NCBI RefSeq assembly: GCF_013280595.1
Contig: NZ_JAAATY010000005.1
Location: 186,001 to 250,000, forward strand
Length of the DNA stretch: 64,000 bases
Reading direction: 5' to 3'
DNA from: Kibdelosporangium persicum
GTDB lineage: Bacteria > Actinomycetota > Actinomycetes > Mycobacteriales > Pseudonocardiaceae
Numbering within the stretch: position 1 is the first letter of the stretch; the number at the start of each line of letters is the position of its first letter. Below, piece by piece: positions 17,143 through 25,765 of the stretch. The notes under the pieces are model-generated. The model was given only the letters and a program-made list of their open reading frames with translations. It did no database searches and was not told the DNA's origin. The position numbers were made by a program, and so were the translations under genes.

Positions 17143-18432
17143 CTACGCGGTCAAGTCCTTGTGGTACGTCTCCTTCAGGGCCAACTGGCAGACAACCGTG
17201 ATCAACGAGATCAGCACCACATAGGCCGTGACCGACCAGGAAGTACCCGTGGCGCCGTAAAGCGCAGTGGCGACCAGCGGCGTCACCGCGCCTCCCAGGA
17301 TCGTGCCGAGGGTCAGGCTCAGCGATGTGCCGCTGTAGCGCAGTTCGGTGGGGAACAACTCCGCGAACATCGCGGGCTGCGGGCCGATGTACGCCGACTG
17401 CAGGGCCAGGATCATGATCAGGTCGATCGCGATCAGCGGCACCGACTTGGTGTCGGCCAACGGGAAGAGCACCAGCGACCACGCCGCGTGCCCGACGCAG
17501 CCCCAGATCATCACGCGCCGTCTGCCCCACCGGTCGGACAGTCTCGCGAACACCACCACGCCGATGGCGAACACGACGGACGCCATGATGAGCATCGTCA
17601 GCACGGTCGGGGTCGAAATACCGAGTTGACGGTTGGCGTACGACACGAAGTAAACGATGACGATGTACCCCATCCCGCTCATGCCGACATAACTTCCCGC
17701 CGCCAGCAACACCTTCCGCCACTCCGCCCGCAGCACGTCGACCGCCGGCACCCGGCGGGGTTGCTCCATCTGCTGGAACACCGGGCTTTCGGCGATCCGC
17801 AATCGGATGAACAACCCGACGACCACCAATACCGCGCCGAACAGGAACGGGATCCGCCACGCCCATTCGGCGAACTGCGACCCGGTCGTCACGCCGGTGA
17901 CGATCAGGAACACCACATTCGACAGAATGATGCCGGTCGGCAGCCCGAAGGCCACAAAACCACCGAAGAACCCGCGGCGTTCGCGCGGCGCGTGCTCGAC
18001 GGACATCAGCACCGCGCCGCCCCATTCACCACCGAGCCCGAAGCCCTGCACACAGCGCATGAGCACGAGCAGGATCGGCGCCCAGACACCGATTTGCGCG
18101 TGCGTCGGCAACAGCCCGATCACCACGGTGCCGATTCCCATCAGCATCAAGGACCAGACCAACATCGATTTCCGGCCGATCCGGTCACCGAAATGCCCCA
18201 TCACGATTCCGCCGAGCGGACGGGCGATGAACCCGATCGCGAACGTCGCGAACGACGCCAGCGTCCCCTCCAGCTCCGAGACCTGCGGGAAGAACTGCGG
18301 CGCGAACACCAGCGCCGCGGCCGTCCCGTAGATGAAGAAGTCGTACCACTCGATCGTCGTGCCGATCGCACTCGCGACCGCGACACGTCTGGCTTCCCGG
18401 TTTTCCGACAGAGGTCGGGTCTGGATCTTCAT
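17143..18432 (-). CDS. MFS transporter, metabolite:H+ symporter (MHS/ShiA-ProP type)
   Basis: The ATG at 18432 with GGGAGG upstream gives 429 residues and 12 predicted helices. The N terminus AIGTTIEWYDFFIYGTAAAL and the loop motif GHFGDRIGRKSMLV are hallmarks of the metabolite:proton symporter family (shikimate, alpha-ketoglutarate, proline/betaine, citrate importers). CVQGFGLGGEWGGAVLM is the family's TM5 motif. It should import an organic acid or zwitterion with protons across the cytoplasmic membrane. It is monocistronic, bounded by palindrome copy 3 at the 3' side. Confidence 0.9.
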   Translation of the reverse strand: MKIQTRPLSENREARRVAVASAIGTTIEWYDFFIYGTAAALVFAPQFFPQVSELEGTLASFATFAIGFIARPLGGIVMGHFGDRIGRKSMLVWSLMLMGIGTVVIGLLPTHAQIGVWAPILLVLMRCVQGFGLGGEWGGAVLMSVEHAPRERRGFFGGFVAFGLPTGIILSNVVFLIVTGVTTGSQFAEWAWRIPFLFGAVLVVVGLFIRLRIAESPVFQQMEQPRRVPAVDVLRAEWRKVLLAAGSYVGMSGMGYIVIVYFVSYANRQLGISTPTVLTMLIMASVVFAIGVVVFARLSDRWGRRRVMIWGCVGHAAWSLVLFPLADTKSVPLIAIDLIMILALQSAYIGPQPAMFAELFPTELRYSGTSLSLTLGTILGGAVTPLVATALYGATGTSWSVTAYVVLISLITVVCQLALKETYHKDLTA

Positions 18433-18763
18433 GACACCTCCCTGCCCGGCAGCACAATGCCCGTGCTCTCGCAGTGTCGGCCATTGCCCGGCAGATCGCC
18501 ATGGGCCGAAAGTGGCCTGTTTTCACCAGTCGGCACTGGTTATTGAAATCCATTGTGGACCGGAGCGAAATGTTTCGACGACACGATGGGCTGATTCCCT
18601 GAACGTCTTTCGTTCTTCCGGCCGAGGTGACCGTCGCCCGCGAAGAGCATCACCGGCCGCACCGGCGGCGAGTGATGTCCATTTTGTCCCCGCCCGGAGT
18701 GTGAGCGCCGGACCGGCCGGTTGCATGATGGCGTCGGCAAACCAAGTCTTCTGGAGGTCGGAG
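18433..18763. other. Intergenic region between divergent MFS and reductase genes
   Basis: About 330 bp with no supported gene. It must hold the divergent promoters. GGAGG at 18753-18757 serves the reductase start, and GGGAGG near 18438-18443 (minus strand) serves the transporter. I see no clear palindrome. Confidence 0.5.
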
Positions 18764-19654
18764 ATGATCGGCGTACTGGGGCCGGGCGGGGTCGGCGGGC
18801 TGGTCGCGGCAAGGCTCGGCGCGGCGGGCTACGACGTGACGATCGTGGCGAGCGAGTCCACCGCGGCGCACATCACGGCGCGTGGATTGGGTTTCACGGC
18901 GCCGGACTCGCCCGAGGCCGTCACCTTTCCGACGGCGCGGGCGTATTTGACCGAATCCGTCGACATCCTCTTCGTCGCGGTGAAGGCGACAGACCTGCTC
19001 CCGGCCCTGCAACGGGTGCCGGCCAAGACGTTGGGCAACGCCACGGTCGTCCCGTTCTTGAACGGTGTCGACCACATGTCCGTCCTGCGCGCGGTGTATC
19101 CCGAGGCCAACGTGGTGGGCGCGAGCATCGCGGTCGAGGCGACGAGACACCGGCCGGGCGTGATCGAGCAGGTCACGCCGATGGCCACCGTGACCACCAC
19201 CGATGAGGACGTCGCGGAACTGCTGCGGGAAGCCGGGATCGACGTGGCCACCCACCCGGACGAGAACACAGTCCTGTGGCGCAAGCTGGTGTTCCTGGCA
19301 CCGTTCGCCTTGCTGACCACCGGCGCGAACGCGCCTCTCGGTGAGGCGCTGGAGAAGCGCGGGTCCTGGTTGAGCCCGTTGGTGCAGGAGGCGGCGGCAG
19401 CGGCGCAGAAGCAGAACGCGGACGTGGACGCCGACGCGATCGAGGCGCGGCTGCGGGGCATGCCCGTCACCTTCCGCTCGTCGATGCTCAAGGACTTCGC
19501 GGCAGGCGCCGAACTGGAGCTCGACGCGATCGCCGGGCCGATCATCCGCACCCTGGACGCGCGGAACGCCCCCGTCACGACGGAAGCCGTCCGGACGATC
19601 CTCGACGCCCGCACGCCCAGGCCGTCCGCCGTGTCCACCACTGCGACACCCTGA
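18764..19654 (+). CDS. Ketopantoate reductase family (ApbA/PanE-like) dehydrogenase
   Basis: The ATG at 18764 follows GGAGG by 6 nt; 296 residues. The N-terminal Rossmann motif is GVLGPGGVGGLVAARL (GxGGxG), and the AVKATDLLPAL segment with FLNGVDH matches the PanE core (KxxD near the NADP site; conserved N-G). The C-terminal helical domain has the catalytic lysine region (LWRKLVFLAPFALLTT) and TFRSSMLKDFAAG. PanE reduces ketopantoate to pantoate in CoA synthesis. Actinomycetes carry several paralogues with other 2-oxoacid or imine substrates, so I give no symbol. A frame extending upstream to 18332 is spurious. Confidence 0.85.
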   Translation: MIGVLGPGGVGGLVAARLGAAGYDVTIVASESTAAHITARGLGFTAPDSPEAVTFPTARAYLTESVDILFVAVKATDLLPALQRVPAKTLGNATVVPFLNGVDHMSVLRAVYPEANVVGASIAVEATRHRPGVIEQVTPMATVTTTDEDVAELLREAGIDVATHPDENTVLWRKLVFLAPFALLTTGANAPLGEALEKRGSWLSPLVQEAAAAAQKQNADVDADAIEARLRGMPVTFRSSMLKDFAAGAELELDAIAGPIIRTLDARNAPVTTEAVRTILDARTPRPSAVSTTATP

Positions 19655-19659
19655 AATAC

Positions 19660-19785
19660 ACATTCCGGCACCGAGAAACGCACGTTCCGGCACCCCGAAG
19701 TCGCCCCGGCGGAGATTTCGGGGTGCCGGAAGGGGGATTTCAGGGTGCCGGAACGGCGAAAACGGCGTGCCGGAGTGGTGGACAC
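19660..19785. repeat. Cluster of alternating TTCCGGCACC repeats with a 15-bp hairpin
   Basis: Five copies of a 9-10-mer (TTCCGGCACC or its complement GGTGCCGGAA, the last one shortened) occur within about 125 bp, two forward and then three reversed. The central pair extends to a perfect 15-bp stem, TTCCGGCACCCCGAA (19685-19699) and its complement (19717-19731), with a 17-nt loop. It lies between convergent genes and could terminate both. The array is too short and irregular for CRISPR. Confidence 0.75.
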
Positions 19786-19793
19786 GACCGGTG

Positions 19794-20342
19794 TCAGGGG
19801 TGTTTGCCGACGCCTCGTAGCAGCGTTTCGACCACCAGGTCGGCGGCGCGGGGTGGTTCCATGTCCAGGAAGGCGTGTGCCACGAGCCGCACCAGCTCGT
19901 GCAGGGATTCCCGGATCCAGCCTGGGGGCAGGTCGTCGCGGAACAGACCTTCCCTGCTCCCTCGCTCGACGAACTCGTCGAGCCGGGCGCGCAGGAGTCC
20001 GCGCCGGTGCTCGATCTCCTCGTCGTCGCTTTCCAGATGGTGGAACTCGACGGGCCACTGACGGGAGACCGGCACGAGGCCCTCGATGTAGCGGTGCAGG
20101 GCCACGGCGACCGGCGCCTCGGCCATCCGGGCCTCTTCCAGTACGCGCTCCACCCCGTCGAGTTTGGCCGCGAACAACGCGACCAGCATCGCCTCCCGGG
20201 TCGCGAACCGCCGGTACACCGTGCGCCGGTCCATGCCCGCCTCGGCAGCGATCTGGGCGATCGACGCCGACGGATCCCTGGCCAGGACTCGAGCCCCGAC
20301 CTGCATCAGCGTGTCGAGGTTGCGCACGGCGTCAGCTCTCAC
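19794..20342 (-). CDS. TetR/AcrR-family transcriptional repressor
   Basis: A GTG start gives 182 residues. The N-terminal helix-turn-helix reads SIAQIAAEAGMDRRTVYRRFATREAMLVALF (about 27-57), a textbook TetR DNA-binding domain. The rest is an all-helical ligand/dimer domain. It is divergent from a DHA2 drug exporter, and the space between them contains a GTGTGAC inverted repeat, so it most likely represses that exporter and itself until a drug-like ligand binds. Confidence 0.92.
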   Translation of the reverse strand: MRADAVRNLDTLMQVGARVLARDPSASIAQIAAEAGMDRRTVYRRFATREAMLVALFAAKLDGVERVLEEARMAEAPVAVALHRYIEGLVPVSRQWPVEFHHLESDDEEIEHRRGLLRARLDEFVERGSREGLFRDDLPPGWIRESLHELVRLVAHAFLDMEPPRAADLVVETLLRGVGKHP

Positions 20343-20358
20343 GACTCCGAGTCTAAAG

Positions 20359-20388
20359 GTGTGACATCTGACGCACCATCAGTCACAC
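20359..20388. promoter_or_regulatory. Candidate TetR operator in the divergent promoter
   Basis: The arms GTGTGAC (20359-20365) and GTCACAC (20382-20388) form an inverted repeat. A third half-site GTGTGAC lies at 20423-20429, overlapping the exporter start. Position between the TetR gene and the exporter suggests control of both. Confidence 0.6.
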
Positions 20389-20433
20389 GCAAGCTGCTTT
20401 ACTCGCATTAAGTGTCGCAGTAGTGTGACAGAT

Positions 20434-21813
20434 ATGAGCAGAACTTTGGCCGTCCTGGCCATCGGTGCCGGTGTGTTCTCGTTGTTGCAGTCGCTGACCG
20501 CGCCGGTACTCCCGACGATCCAGCAGGAGCTGAACACCTCGCAGAACACCGTGACCTGGGTGTTGACCGCGTATCTGCTGTCCGCGTCGGTGTTCACCCC
20601 GGTGCTCGGCCGGGTCGGGGACATGGTCGGCAAGCGCCGCACCCTCGTGGCGGTGATGACGGCCCTCGCCGCCGGCCTGTTCCTGGCCGCGATCGCGCCG
20701 AACATCGAAGTCCTGATCCTGGCTCGCGTGGTGCAAGGCGCGGGCGGCGCGCTGATCCCCCTGGCGTTCGGCATCATCCGTGACGAGTTCCCGCGCGAAC
20801 GGTCGGCCGCCGCGATCGGCACCCTGTCGGCGATCTTCGCGGTCGGCAGCGGGCTCGGCGTCGTGCTCGCCGGTCCGGTGGTGAGCTCGCTCGGAATGCG
20901 GTGGCTGTTCTGGCTTCCGTTGGGCATCGTGCTGATCGCCGCGTTCGCGGCGCACCGGTTCGTGCCGGAATCCCCTGTGCGTACGCCAGGTCGTATCAAC
21001 TGGGTCGCGACCGGACTGTTGTCGGCCTGGCTCGTGACGTTGCTTCTGGGCGTCAGCCAAAGCACGTCACTGGGTTGGGACTCGCCCACTGTGCTCGGCC
21101 TGCTGGGCGCTGCCGTCGTCCTGATCGTCGCGTGGATCCGCGTCGAGGTGCGTTCGGACAATCCACTCATCGACATGCGGATGATGCGGCTGCCCGCGGT
21201 GTGGTCGACCAACACCGTGGCGTTGCTCTTCGGCGCGGCGATGTTCGCGGCGTGGGCGTTCATCCCGCAGTTCGTGCAGACGCCCGCCAGTCAGGGTTAC
21301 GGCTTCGGCGCCAGTGTCAGCCAGGCGGGCCTGCTGATGCTGCCGATGCTGGTGACGATGTTCATCGCGGGCATTCTCAGTGGACGGATCGTGGCGGTGT
21401 TCAGCTTCCGCGCGCAGCTGGCCGTCGGTTCCGTGCTCAGCGCGGTCGCGTGCACCGTGCTGGCCTTCGCCCACGACCGGGAGTGGGAAGTGGCCGCGGG
21501 TTCGGGCCTGCTGGGCCTGGGCATCGGTTTGGCGTTCGCCACCATGACGAACCTGGTCGTCCAGGCGGTACCCGTCACCCAGACCGGCGCCGCCAGCGGG
21601 ATGAACGCCAACATCCGCACGGTCGGCGGGTCGATCGGCGCAGGCGTGATGAGCAGCCTGGTCACCGCTCAGCTCGGAGCCGGCGGCCTGCCCCTGGAAT
21701 CCGGGTACACCACCGGTTTCGCGACGTTCGCGGTGATCTCGGTGATCGCCGCCGGGGCCGCGCTGCTGGTTCCCCGGGAGCGCAGGGCCGAACTGCGGCC
21801 CGCGGCGGCGTAA
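20434..21813 (+). CDS. MFS drug exporter, DHA2-like (14 TM)
   Basis: I start it at the ATG at 20434; an in-frame GTG at 20425 would add three residues. About 459 residues with roughly 14 hydrophobic helices. Motif A is LGRVGDMVGKRRTLV, and motif C-like glycine-rich TM5 is GTLSAIFAVGSGLGVVLAGPVVSSLG, typical of drug:H+ antiporters. It should export hydrophobic or cationic compounds from the cytosol. The divergent TetR and the intergenic GTGTGAC sites indicate inducible expression. An intrinsic terminator follows. Confidence 0.9.
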   Translation: MSRTLAVLAIGAGVFSLLQSLTAPVLPTIQQELNTSQNTVTWVLTAYLLSASVFTPVLGRVGDMVGKRRTLVAVMTALAAGLFLAAIAPNIEVLILARVVQGAGGALIPLAFGIIRDEFPRERSAAAIGTLSAIFAVGSGLGVVLAGPVVSSLGMRWLFWLPLGIVLIAAFAAHRFVPESPVRTPGRINWVATGLLSAWLVTLLLGVSQSTSLGWDSPTVLGLLGAAVVLIVAWIRVEVRSDNPLIDMRMMRLPAVWSTNTVALLFGAAMFAAWAFIPQFVQTPASQGYGFGASVSQAGLLMLPMLVTMFIAGILSGRIVAVFSFRAQLAVGSVLSAVACTVLAFAHDREWEVAAGSGLLGLGIGLAFATMTNLVVQAVPVTQTGAASGMNANIRTVGGSIGAGVMSSLVTAQLGAGGLPLESGYTTGFATFAVISVIAAGAALLVPRERRAELRPAAA

Positions 21814-21837
21814 TCCGGCGTCGCCCAGCAAAGAGAA

Positions 21838-21870
21838 AGGGAGCGTCCCAGTGCGGGACGCCCCCTTTTT
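21838..21870 (+). terminator. Intrinsic terminator after the DHA2 exporter
   Basis: The stem GGGAGCGTCCC pairs with GGGACGCCCCC (one mismatch) around a short loop and is followed by TTTTT. On the other strand it is followed by a T/C-rich stretch, so it may also serve the converging protease gene. Confidence 0.85.
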
Positions 21871-21879
21871 CGCTTGGTG

Positions 21880-23013
21880 TCACGAGGTCAGCAGCGTGAC
21901 CCCGTAGTAGTTCGCCGCGTCGACGACCGGCTGGTAGAAGGAGTAGGAACCGGCGTTGGCGCCCTGGTTCCAGCCGCAGTCCACACCGATCGGACCGCCG
22001 GAGGTCATTCCCTGCGCGGTGTTGCCGGAGATGTACGCGCCACCGCTGTCACCGCCCTCGGTGCAGACCGTGGCACGAGCCAGGCCGGTGGTCGTCGCCG
22101 ACTCGCCGGAGTAGCGCACGGACTGGTTGTAGTGCGTGATCCTGCCGCAGGTCCAGCCGGTGGTGTTGCCCGCCTTGCAGATCGTGGTGCCGATCGGCGC
22201 CTTCGACATGCCGGTGACCGCGACCGTCGTGCCCATCCGGGTGTCCACATAGGCCCGCTGGGTGTCCTCGGCGTCGATGTTCACGATGCCCATGTCCACC
22301 GACGGGAACCGGGTGCCCGCGCCCTTGCCGATGTGCGTACCGTTGGCGTCCAGGATGTCCGGGTTGCCCTCGACGCAGTGGCCCGCGGTGAGCAGCACCT
22401 TGGCGCCGTTGGACCGGCGGCCGTTGAAGCCGAGCGAGCAGTTGGTGCCGGGCTGCAGGTCCATGATCCGGCCGGGCACGACGTCGGCGTTCTTGGCCAG
22501 GTCGGCGCCGGTCTCGACGATCACACCGTCCATAGAGGACAGTCGCTGCACCAGCGCCGCGCCGGCGGCGGGCTCGACGGTGACCACGACACGGTCGATC
22601 GCCACGTCCGGCCCCCACGACTGGACCTGGTCCATGTCGGCCCCGATGGCCCGCTCGACCTGTGCCGACAGGTCGTTGAGGGCGCGCTCGCCCTTGACGC
22701 CCGACCGTGGCGTCAGGCCGGCCGCCCTGACCCGTGCGGTGTCCGAAGTGGTCACGATCAGCGCGCCGGTGCTGTCGAAGAACGCACCGTCCGTCGGCAC
22801 GCCGCCGGCCTGCAGGTCGGCCAGCTTGCGAGAGAGACGCTGCTCCTGGTCGAGACGCTGCGCGGCCTGCGCGGGCGTGGCGCCCATCTGGACGGCGGCG
22901 GCCTGGACCATGGCCGCGTCGAACGACGGCGCGGCGGAGGCGACCGGCGCCAGGAAGGCAGCGCCGACCGCGGCGCCCACCGTGAGGCAGGCACCGAGAA
23001 TACGCGTTTTCAT
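21880..23013 (-). CDS. Secreted S1-family serine protease with pro-region (streptogrisin/alpha-lytic type)
   Basis: The ATG at 23013 follows GAAGG by 9 nt; 377 residues. The signal peptide (1-27) is followed by a pro-domain of about 150 residues, which folds the enzyme and is then removed. The chymotrypsin-like domain has catalytic His in LLTAGHC (about 211), Asp in SVDMGIV (about 241) and Ser in GGDSGGAY (about 321). Three cysteine pairs fit streptogrisin-like disulphides. It should degrade extracellular protein. A nearby intrinsic terminator separates it from the converging exporter gene. Confidence 0.93.
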   Translation of the reverse strand: MKTRILGACLTVGAAVGAAFLAPVASAAPSFDAAMVQAAAVQMGATPAQAAQRLDQEQRLSRKLADLQAGGVPTDGAFFDSTGALIVTTSDTARVRAAGLTPRSGVKGERALNDLSAQVERAIGADMDQVQSWGPDVAIDRVVVTVEPAAGAALVQRLSSMDGVIVETGADLAKNADVVPGRIMDLQPGTNCSLGFNGRRSNGAKVLLTAGHCVEGNPDILDANGTHIGKGAGTRFPSVDMGIVNIDAEDTQRAYVDTRMGTTVAVTGMSKAPIGTTICKAGNTTGWTCGRITHYNQSVRYSGESATTTGLARATVCTEGGDSGGAYISGNTAQGMTSGGPIGVDCGWNQGANAGSYSFYQPVVDAANYYGVTLLTS

Positions 23014-23172
23014 TTGTTCCAGCCTTCTTCGCAGGGAAAAGAATGCGGGAATCGCCCTCGGTGAATCATTCCCGTTGCCGATCACGCTAGCCGCGCGATC
23101 CGGCCGCCAGTACCGTCGAAAGTAGGCCGTTCGGCGGGCGCCCCCGGCGGCCGAACGCCAGCCGCCCCTCCC

Positions 23173-23220
23173 CCTCGTGAGTGTTTGTCAGGGTTAGAAC
23201 CCTGATAAACACTCACGAGG
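23173..23220. repeat. CTCGTGAG palindromic element, copy 4
   Basis: 48 bp: CCTCGTGAGTGTTTGTCAGG, then GTTAGAAC, then CCTGATAAACACTCACGAGG. It lies between the divergent starts of the S1 protease and an MFS transporter, so it is not simply a terminator here. Confidence 0.9.
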
Positions 23221-23257
23221 GGGTTCTACGGGTAATCCGGTGGCACGCGTGGACAAG

Positions 23258-23274
23258 GGCCACATAATGTGGCC
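23258..23274. promoter_or_regulatory. 17-bp perfect palindrome overlapping the MFS start region
   Basis: GGCCACAT-A-ATGTGGCC lies 2 bp before the GTG at 23277. It contains CATAAT, a plausible -10 for a leaderless message. The position suits an operator blocking initiation. No regulator gene is adjacent. Confidence 0.55.
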
Positions 23275-23276
23275 GC

Positions 23277-24647
23277 GTGAGCGAGCCACAAGCACCCAAA
23301 CAGCGGCTGGACATGAGTGCGCCCGGGACCCGGACGTTCCTGCGGTTGCTGTGCAACACCCTGCTGGTGTCGGTCACCAACTACACCGTCTGGTTCGCGA
23401 TCACGTTCTACGTGTACCTGGAGACCCGGTCGGTGTTCGCGACCGGTGTGCTCGCCGGGCTGTTCCTGGTGATGACCGCCGCGACCGGGATCTGGTTCGG
23501 CAGCCTGGTCGACCATCACGACAAGAAGACCATGATGCTGCTGTCGGGCATCGGCTCGCTCGTCTTCTACGCGATCTCGTTCGTCGTCTACCTGAGCGCG
23601 CCGGAAGGCACGTTCAAGGACCCGGCGAGCCCTTACCTGTGGACACTCGTGGCCCTGCTGATGGTCGGCGTGATCGTCGGCAACATCCGCACGATCACGT
23701 TGCCGACCATGGTGACCGCGCTGATCGACGAACAGAACCGGGACAAGGCCAACGGCCTGGTCGGCACGACGTCAGGGGTGTCCTTCCTGGTCACGTCGGT
23801 GATCAGCGGTGTGCTCGTCGCGCAGGGCGGCATGACGTACGTGCTCATCGCCGGTATCGCGGTGCTCGCGATCGCCAGCGTCGACGTCGTGTTGACCCGC
23901 GTGCCCAGGATCGTCGCGTCGGACGGGTCCGACGAGCCGAAGCGGGTCGACGTCCGGGGCACCGTGAAGATCATCAACACCATTCCCGGGCTGATGGCGT
24001 TGATCCTCTTCGCCACCTTCAACAACTTCCTCGGCGGCGTGTTCATGGCGCTGATGGACCCGTACGGCCTGTCGCTGATGTCCGTCGAAGTCTGGGGCTT
24101 CCTGTGGGGCGTGCTGAGCGCCGGAATGATCATCGGTGGCCTGGTGGTGGCCCGTACCGGCCTGGGCCGCAACCCGGTGCGGACGTTGCTGCTGGTCAAC
24201 CTGCTGCTGTGGTCGGTGTCGATCGTGTTCCCGATCCAGGCCTCGATCGCGCTGCTGGCCGGGGGGCTGTTCGTCTACCTGTTCATGGTCCCGTTCGCGG
24301 AGGCGTCCGAGCAGACGATCCTGCAGAAGGTCGTGCCGTACGAGCGGCAAGGCCGGGTGTTCGGGTTCGCGCAGAGCGTCGAGCAGGCCGCCTCCCCGCT
24401 GACCGCCTTCCTGATCAGCCCGATCACCCAGTTCGTGTTCATCCCGTTCATGACCACGGGCTCGGGCGTCGACCTGCTCGGTGACTGGTTCGGCACGGGG
24501 CCGGACCGCGGGATGGCACTGGTCTTCATCGTGACCGGCGTACTGGGCGTCATCATGACCTGCCTGGCGTTGGGTTCGAGGCAGTACCGCGGACTGTCCC
24601 GGCGTTACCTCACGCCAGCAGTCGAAGCGGCTCCTCCAAAGCAGTGA
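23277..24647 (+). CDS. MFS transporter (DHA3-like, 12 TM)
   Basis: The GTG at 23277 gives 456 residues and about 12 helices. The TM2-3 loop FGSLVDHHDKKTMMLLSG is motif A of the MFS, and SEQTILQKVVPYERQGRVFGFAQSVEQAASPLTAFL is characteristic of macrolide-efflux (MefA/DHA3-like) proteins. It likely exports a small molecule across the cytoplasmic membrane. There is no classical ribosome site, and with the -10-like CATAAT just upstream it may be leaderless. Its 3' end overlaps the converging E2 gene by 38 bp. Confidence 0.85.
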   Translation: MSEPQAPKQRLDMSAPGTRTFLRLLCNTLLVSVTNYTVWFAITFYVYLETRSVFATGVLAGLFLVMTAATGIWFGSLVDHHDKKTMMLLSGIGSLVFYAISFVVYLSAPEGTFKDPASPYLWTLVALLMVGVIVGNIRTITLPTMVTALIDEQNRDKANGLVGTTSGVSFLVTSVISGVLVAQGGMTYVLIAGIAVLAIASVDVVLTRVPRIVASDGSDEPKRVDVRGTVKIINTIPGLMALILFATFNNFLGGVFMALMDPYGLSLMSVEVWGFLWGVLSAGMIIGGLVVARTGLGRNPVRTLLLVNLLLWSVSIVFPIQASIALLAGGLFVYLFMVPFAEASEQTILQKVVPYERQGRVFGFAQSVEQAASPLTAFLISPITQFVFIPFMTTGSGVDLLGDWFGTGPDRGMALVFIVTGVLGVIMTCLALGSRQYRGLSRRYLTPAVEAAPPKQ

Positions 24648-25746
24648 CCACAGCGGCCAGCCACTGGGCGGCGAGCGCGCCGTCGATGGCACGGTGATCG
24701 ACGGACACGGTCAGTGTCATCTGGGTCTGCACCCGGATCTCGCCGTCGACGACGACCGGAGCCGGTTTGCCCGCGCCGACCGCGAGGATCATCGACTGGG
24801 GCGGATTGATGATCGCGGAGAACTCGTCGACGCCGTACATGCCGAGGTTGCTGACGGTGATCGTGCCGCCTTCCAGATCGGGCTGACGCAGTCTGCCCGC
24901 GTCGGCCTCCTGGGCGAGCTCCTTGATCCGGCGCGAGATCACGCTCGGTGAGCTGCGCTCGACGCCCCGCACGACCGGCGTGACGAGGCCACGGCTGGAC
25001 GCGACCGCGACACCGACGTCCACTGTGGAGTACCGGGTCATCCCGTCGCCGGTCCAGATCACGTTCGCGTCGGGCACCTGCGTGTGGGCGACCCCGACGG
25101 CCCGCACGACCAGGTCGTTGACCGAGATCTTCGCCGGCGAGACCTCGTTGAGCTGCTCGCGCAACGCCAGCAACGCGTCGATCCGGGCGGTCCGGCGGAC
25201 GTGGAAATGCGGGATCTCCCGCGTGCTTTCGGTGAGTTTGCGGGCGATCGCCTGCCGCATCCGGGTGAGCGGAACGTCCTCGCTGGTAGAGACCAGCGCC
25301 GCGGCGGGGGCGGGTTCGGCGATGGCCTTGTCCACGTCCCTGCGCACGATTCGGCCGCCCGGCCCGCTCCCGGTGACCTGGTCGGGCGTCATCCCCGCTT
25401 CCTTGAGCAGTTTGCGGGCCAACGGGCTGGCGAACACCCGCTCGGGCTTGGGTCCGGGCGGGCCGACCCCGAGGTCCGCGAGCACGTTCTCGATGTCACC
25501 GGCCTCGGCCTCGGAGCCGAGCACCGCGATCGGAGTGCCCGCCTGGACGTTCGCGCCACCCGGCACCAGCGCCCGCAGCAGCACGGCGTCCACCTCGGCC
25601 TCGACTTCCACCGCGGCCTTGTCGGTCTCCAGCACGGCAAGCGGGTCGCCCACGGCGAACCGGGCGTTCTCGGCGACCAGCCACTCGGTCAGCACAGCCG
25701 ACGTCGAACCTGTCGCCACTTCGGGCACACGCAACAGCGTCGCCAT
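24610..25746 (-). CDS. Dihydrolipoamide acyltransferase (E2) of a 2-oxoacid dehydrogenase complex
   Basis: 378 residues from the ATG at 25746. The N-terminal lipoyl domain carries the modified lysine in LETDKAAVEVEAE (K43). A peripheral-subunit-binding domain follows (ASPLARKLLKEAGM...GPGGRIVRRDV, about 106-140). The catalytic domain ends with VSVDHRAIDGALAAQW, which holds the DHRxxDG His/Asp pair (about 349). It transfers the acyl group from lipoate to CoA. One lipoyl domain and short linkers give it a length typical of acetoin or branched-chain-type E2s. It is 19 bp after the fused E1, and no E3 gene is in the window, so the complex presumably borrows a housekeeping lipoamide dehydrogenase. 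Confidence 0.93.
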   Translation of the reverse strand: MATLLRVPEVATGSTSAVLTEWLVAENARFAVGDPLAVLETDKAAVEVEAEVDAVLLRALVPGGANVQAGTPIAVLGSEAEAGDIENVLADLGVGPPGPKPERVFASPLARKLLKEAGMTPDQVTGSGPGGRIVRRDVDKAIAEPAPAAALVSTSEDVPLTRMRQAIARKLTESTREIPHFHVRRTARIDALLALREQLNEVSPAKISVNDLVVRAVGVAHTQVPDANVIWTGDGMTRYSTVDVGVAVASSRGLVTPVVRGVERSSPSVISRRIKELAQEADAGRLRQPDLEGGTITVSNLGMYGVDEFSAIINPPQSMILAVGAGKPAPVVVDGEIRVQTQMTLTVSVDHRAIDGALAAQWLAAVVTALEEPLRLLA

Positions 25747-25765
25747 GGTCGTGTCTCCCTCAGGC

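Noticed and set aside
19660-19785. Possible CRISPR-like array
   Set aside because: Repeats are only about 10 bp, alternate in orientation, have irregular spacing and no cas genes are nearby.
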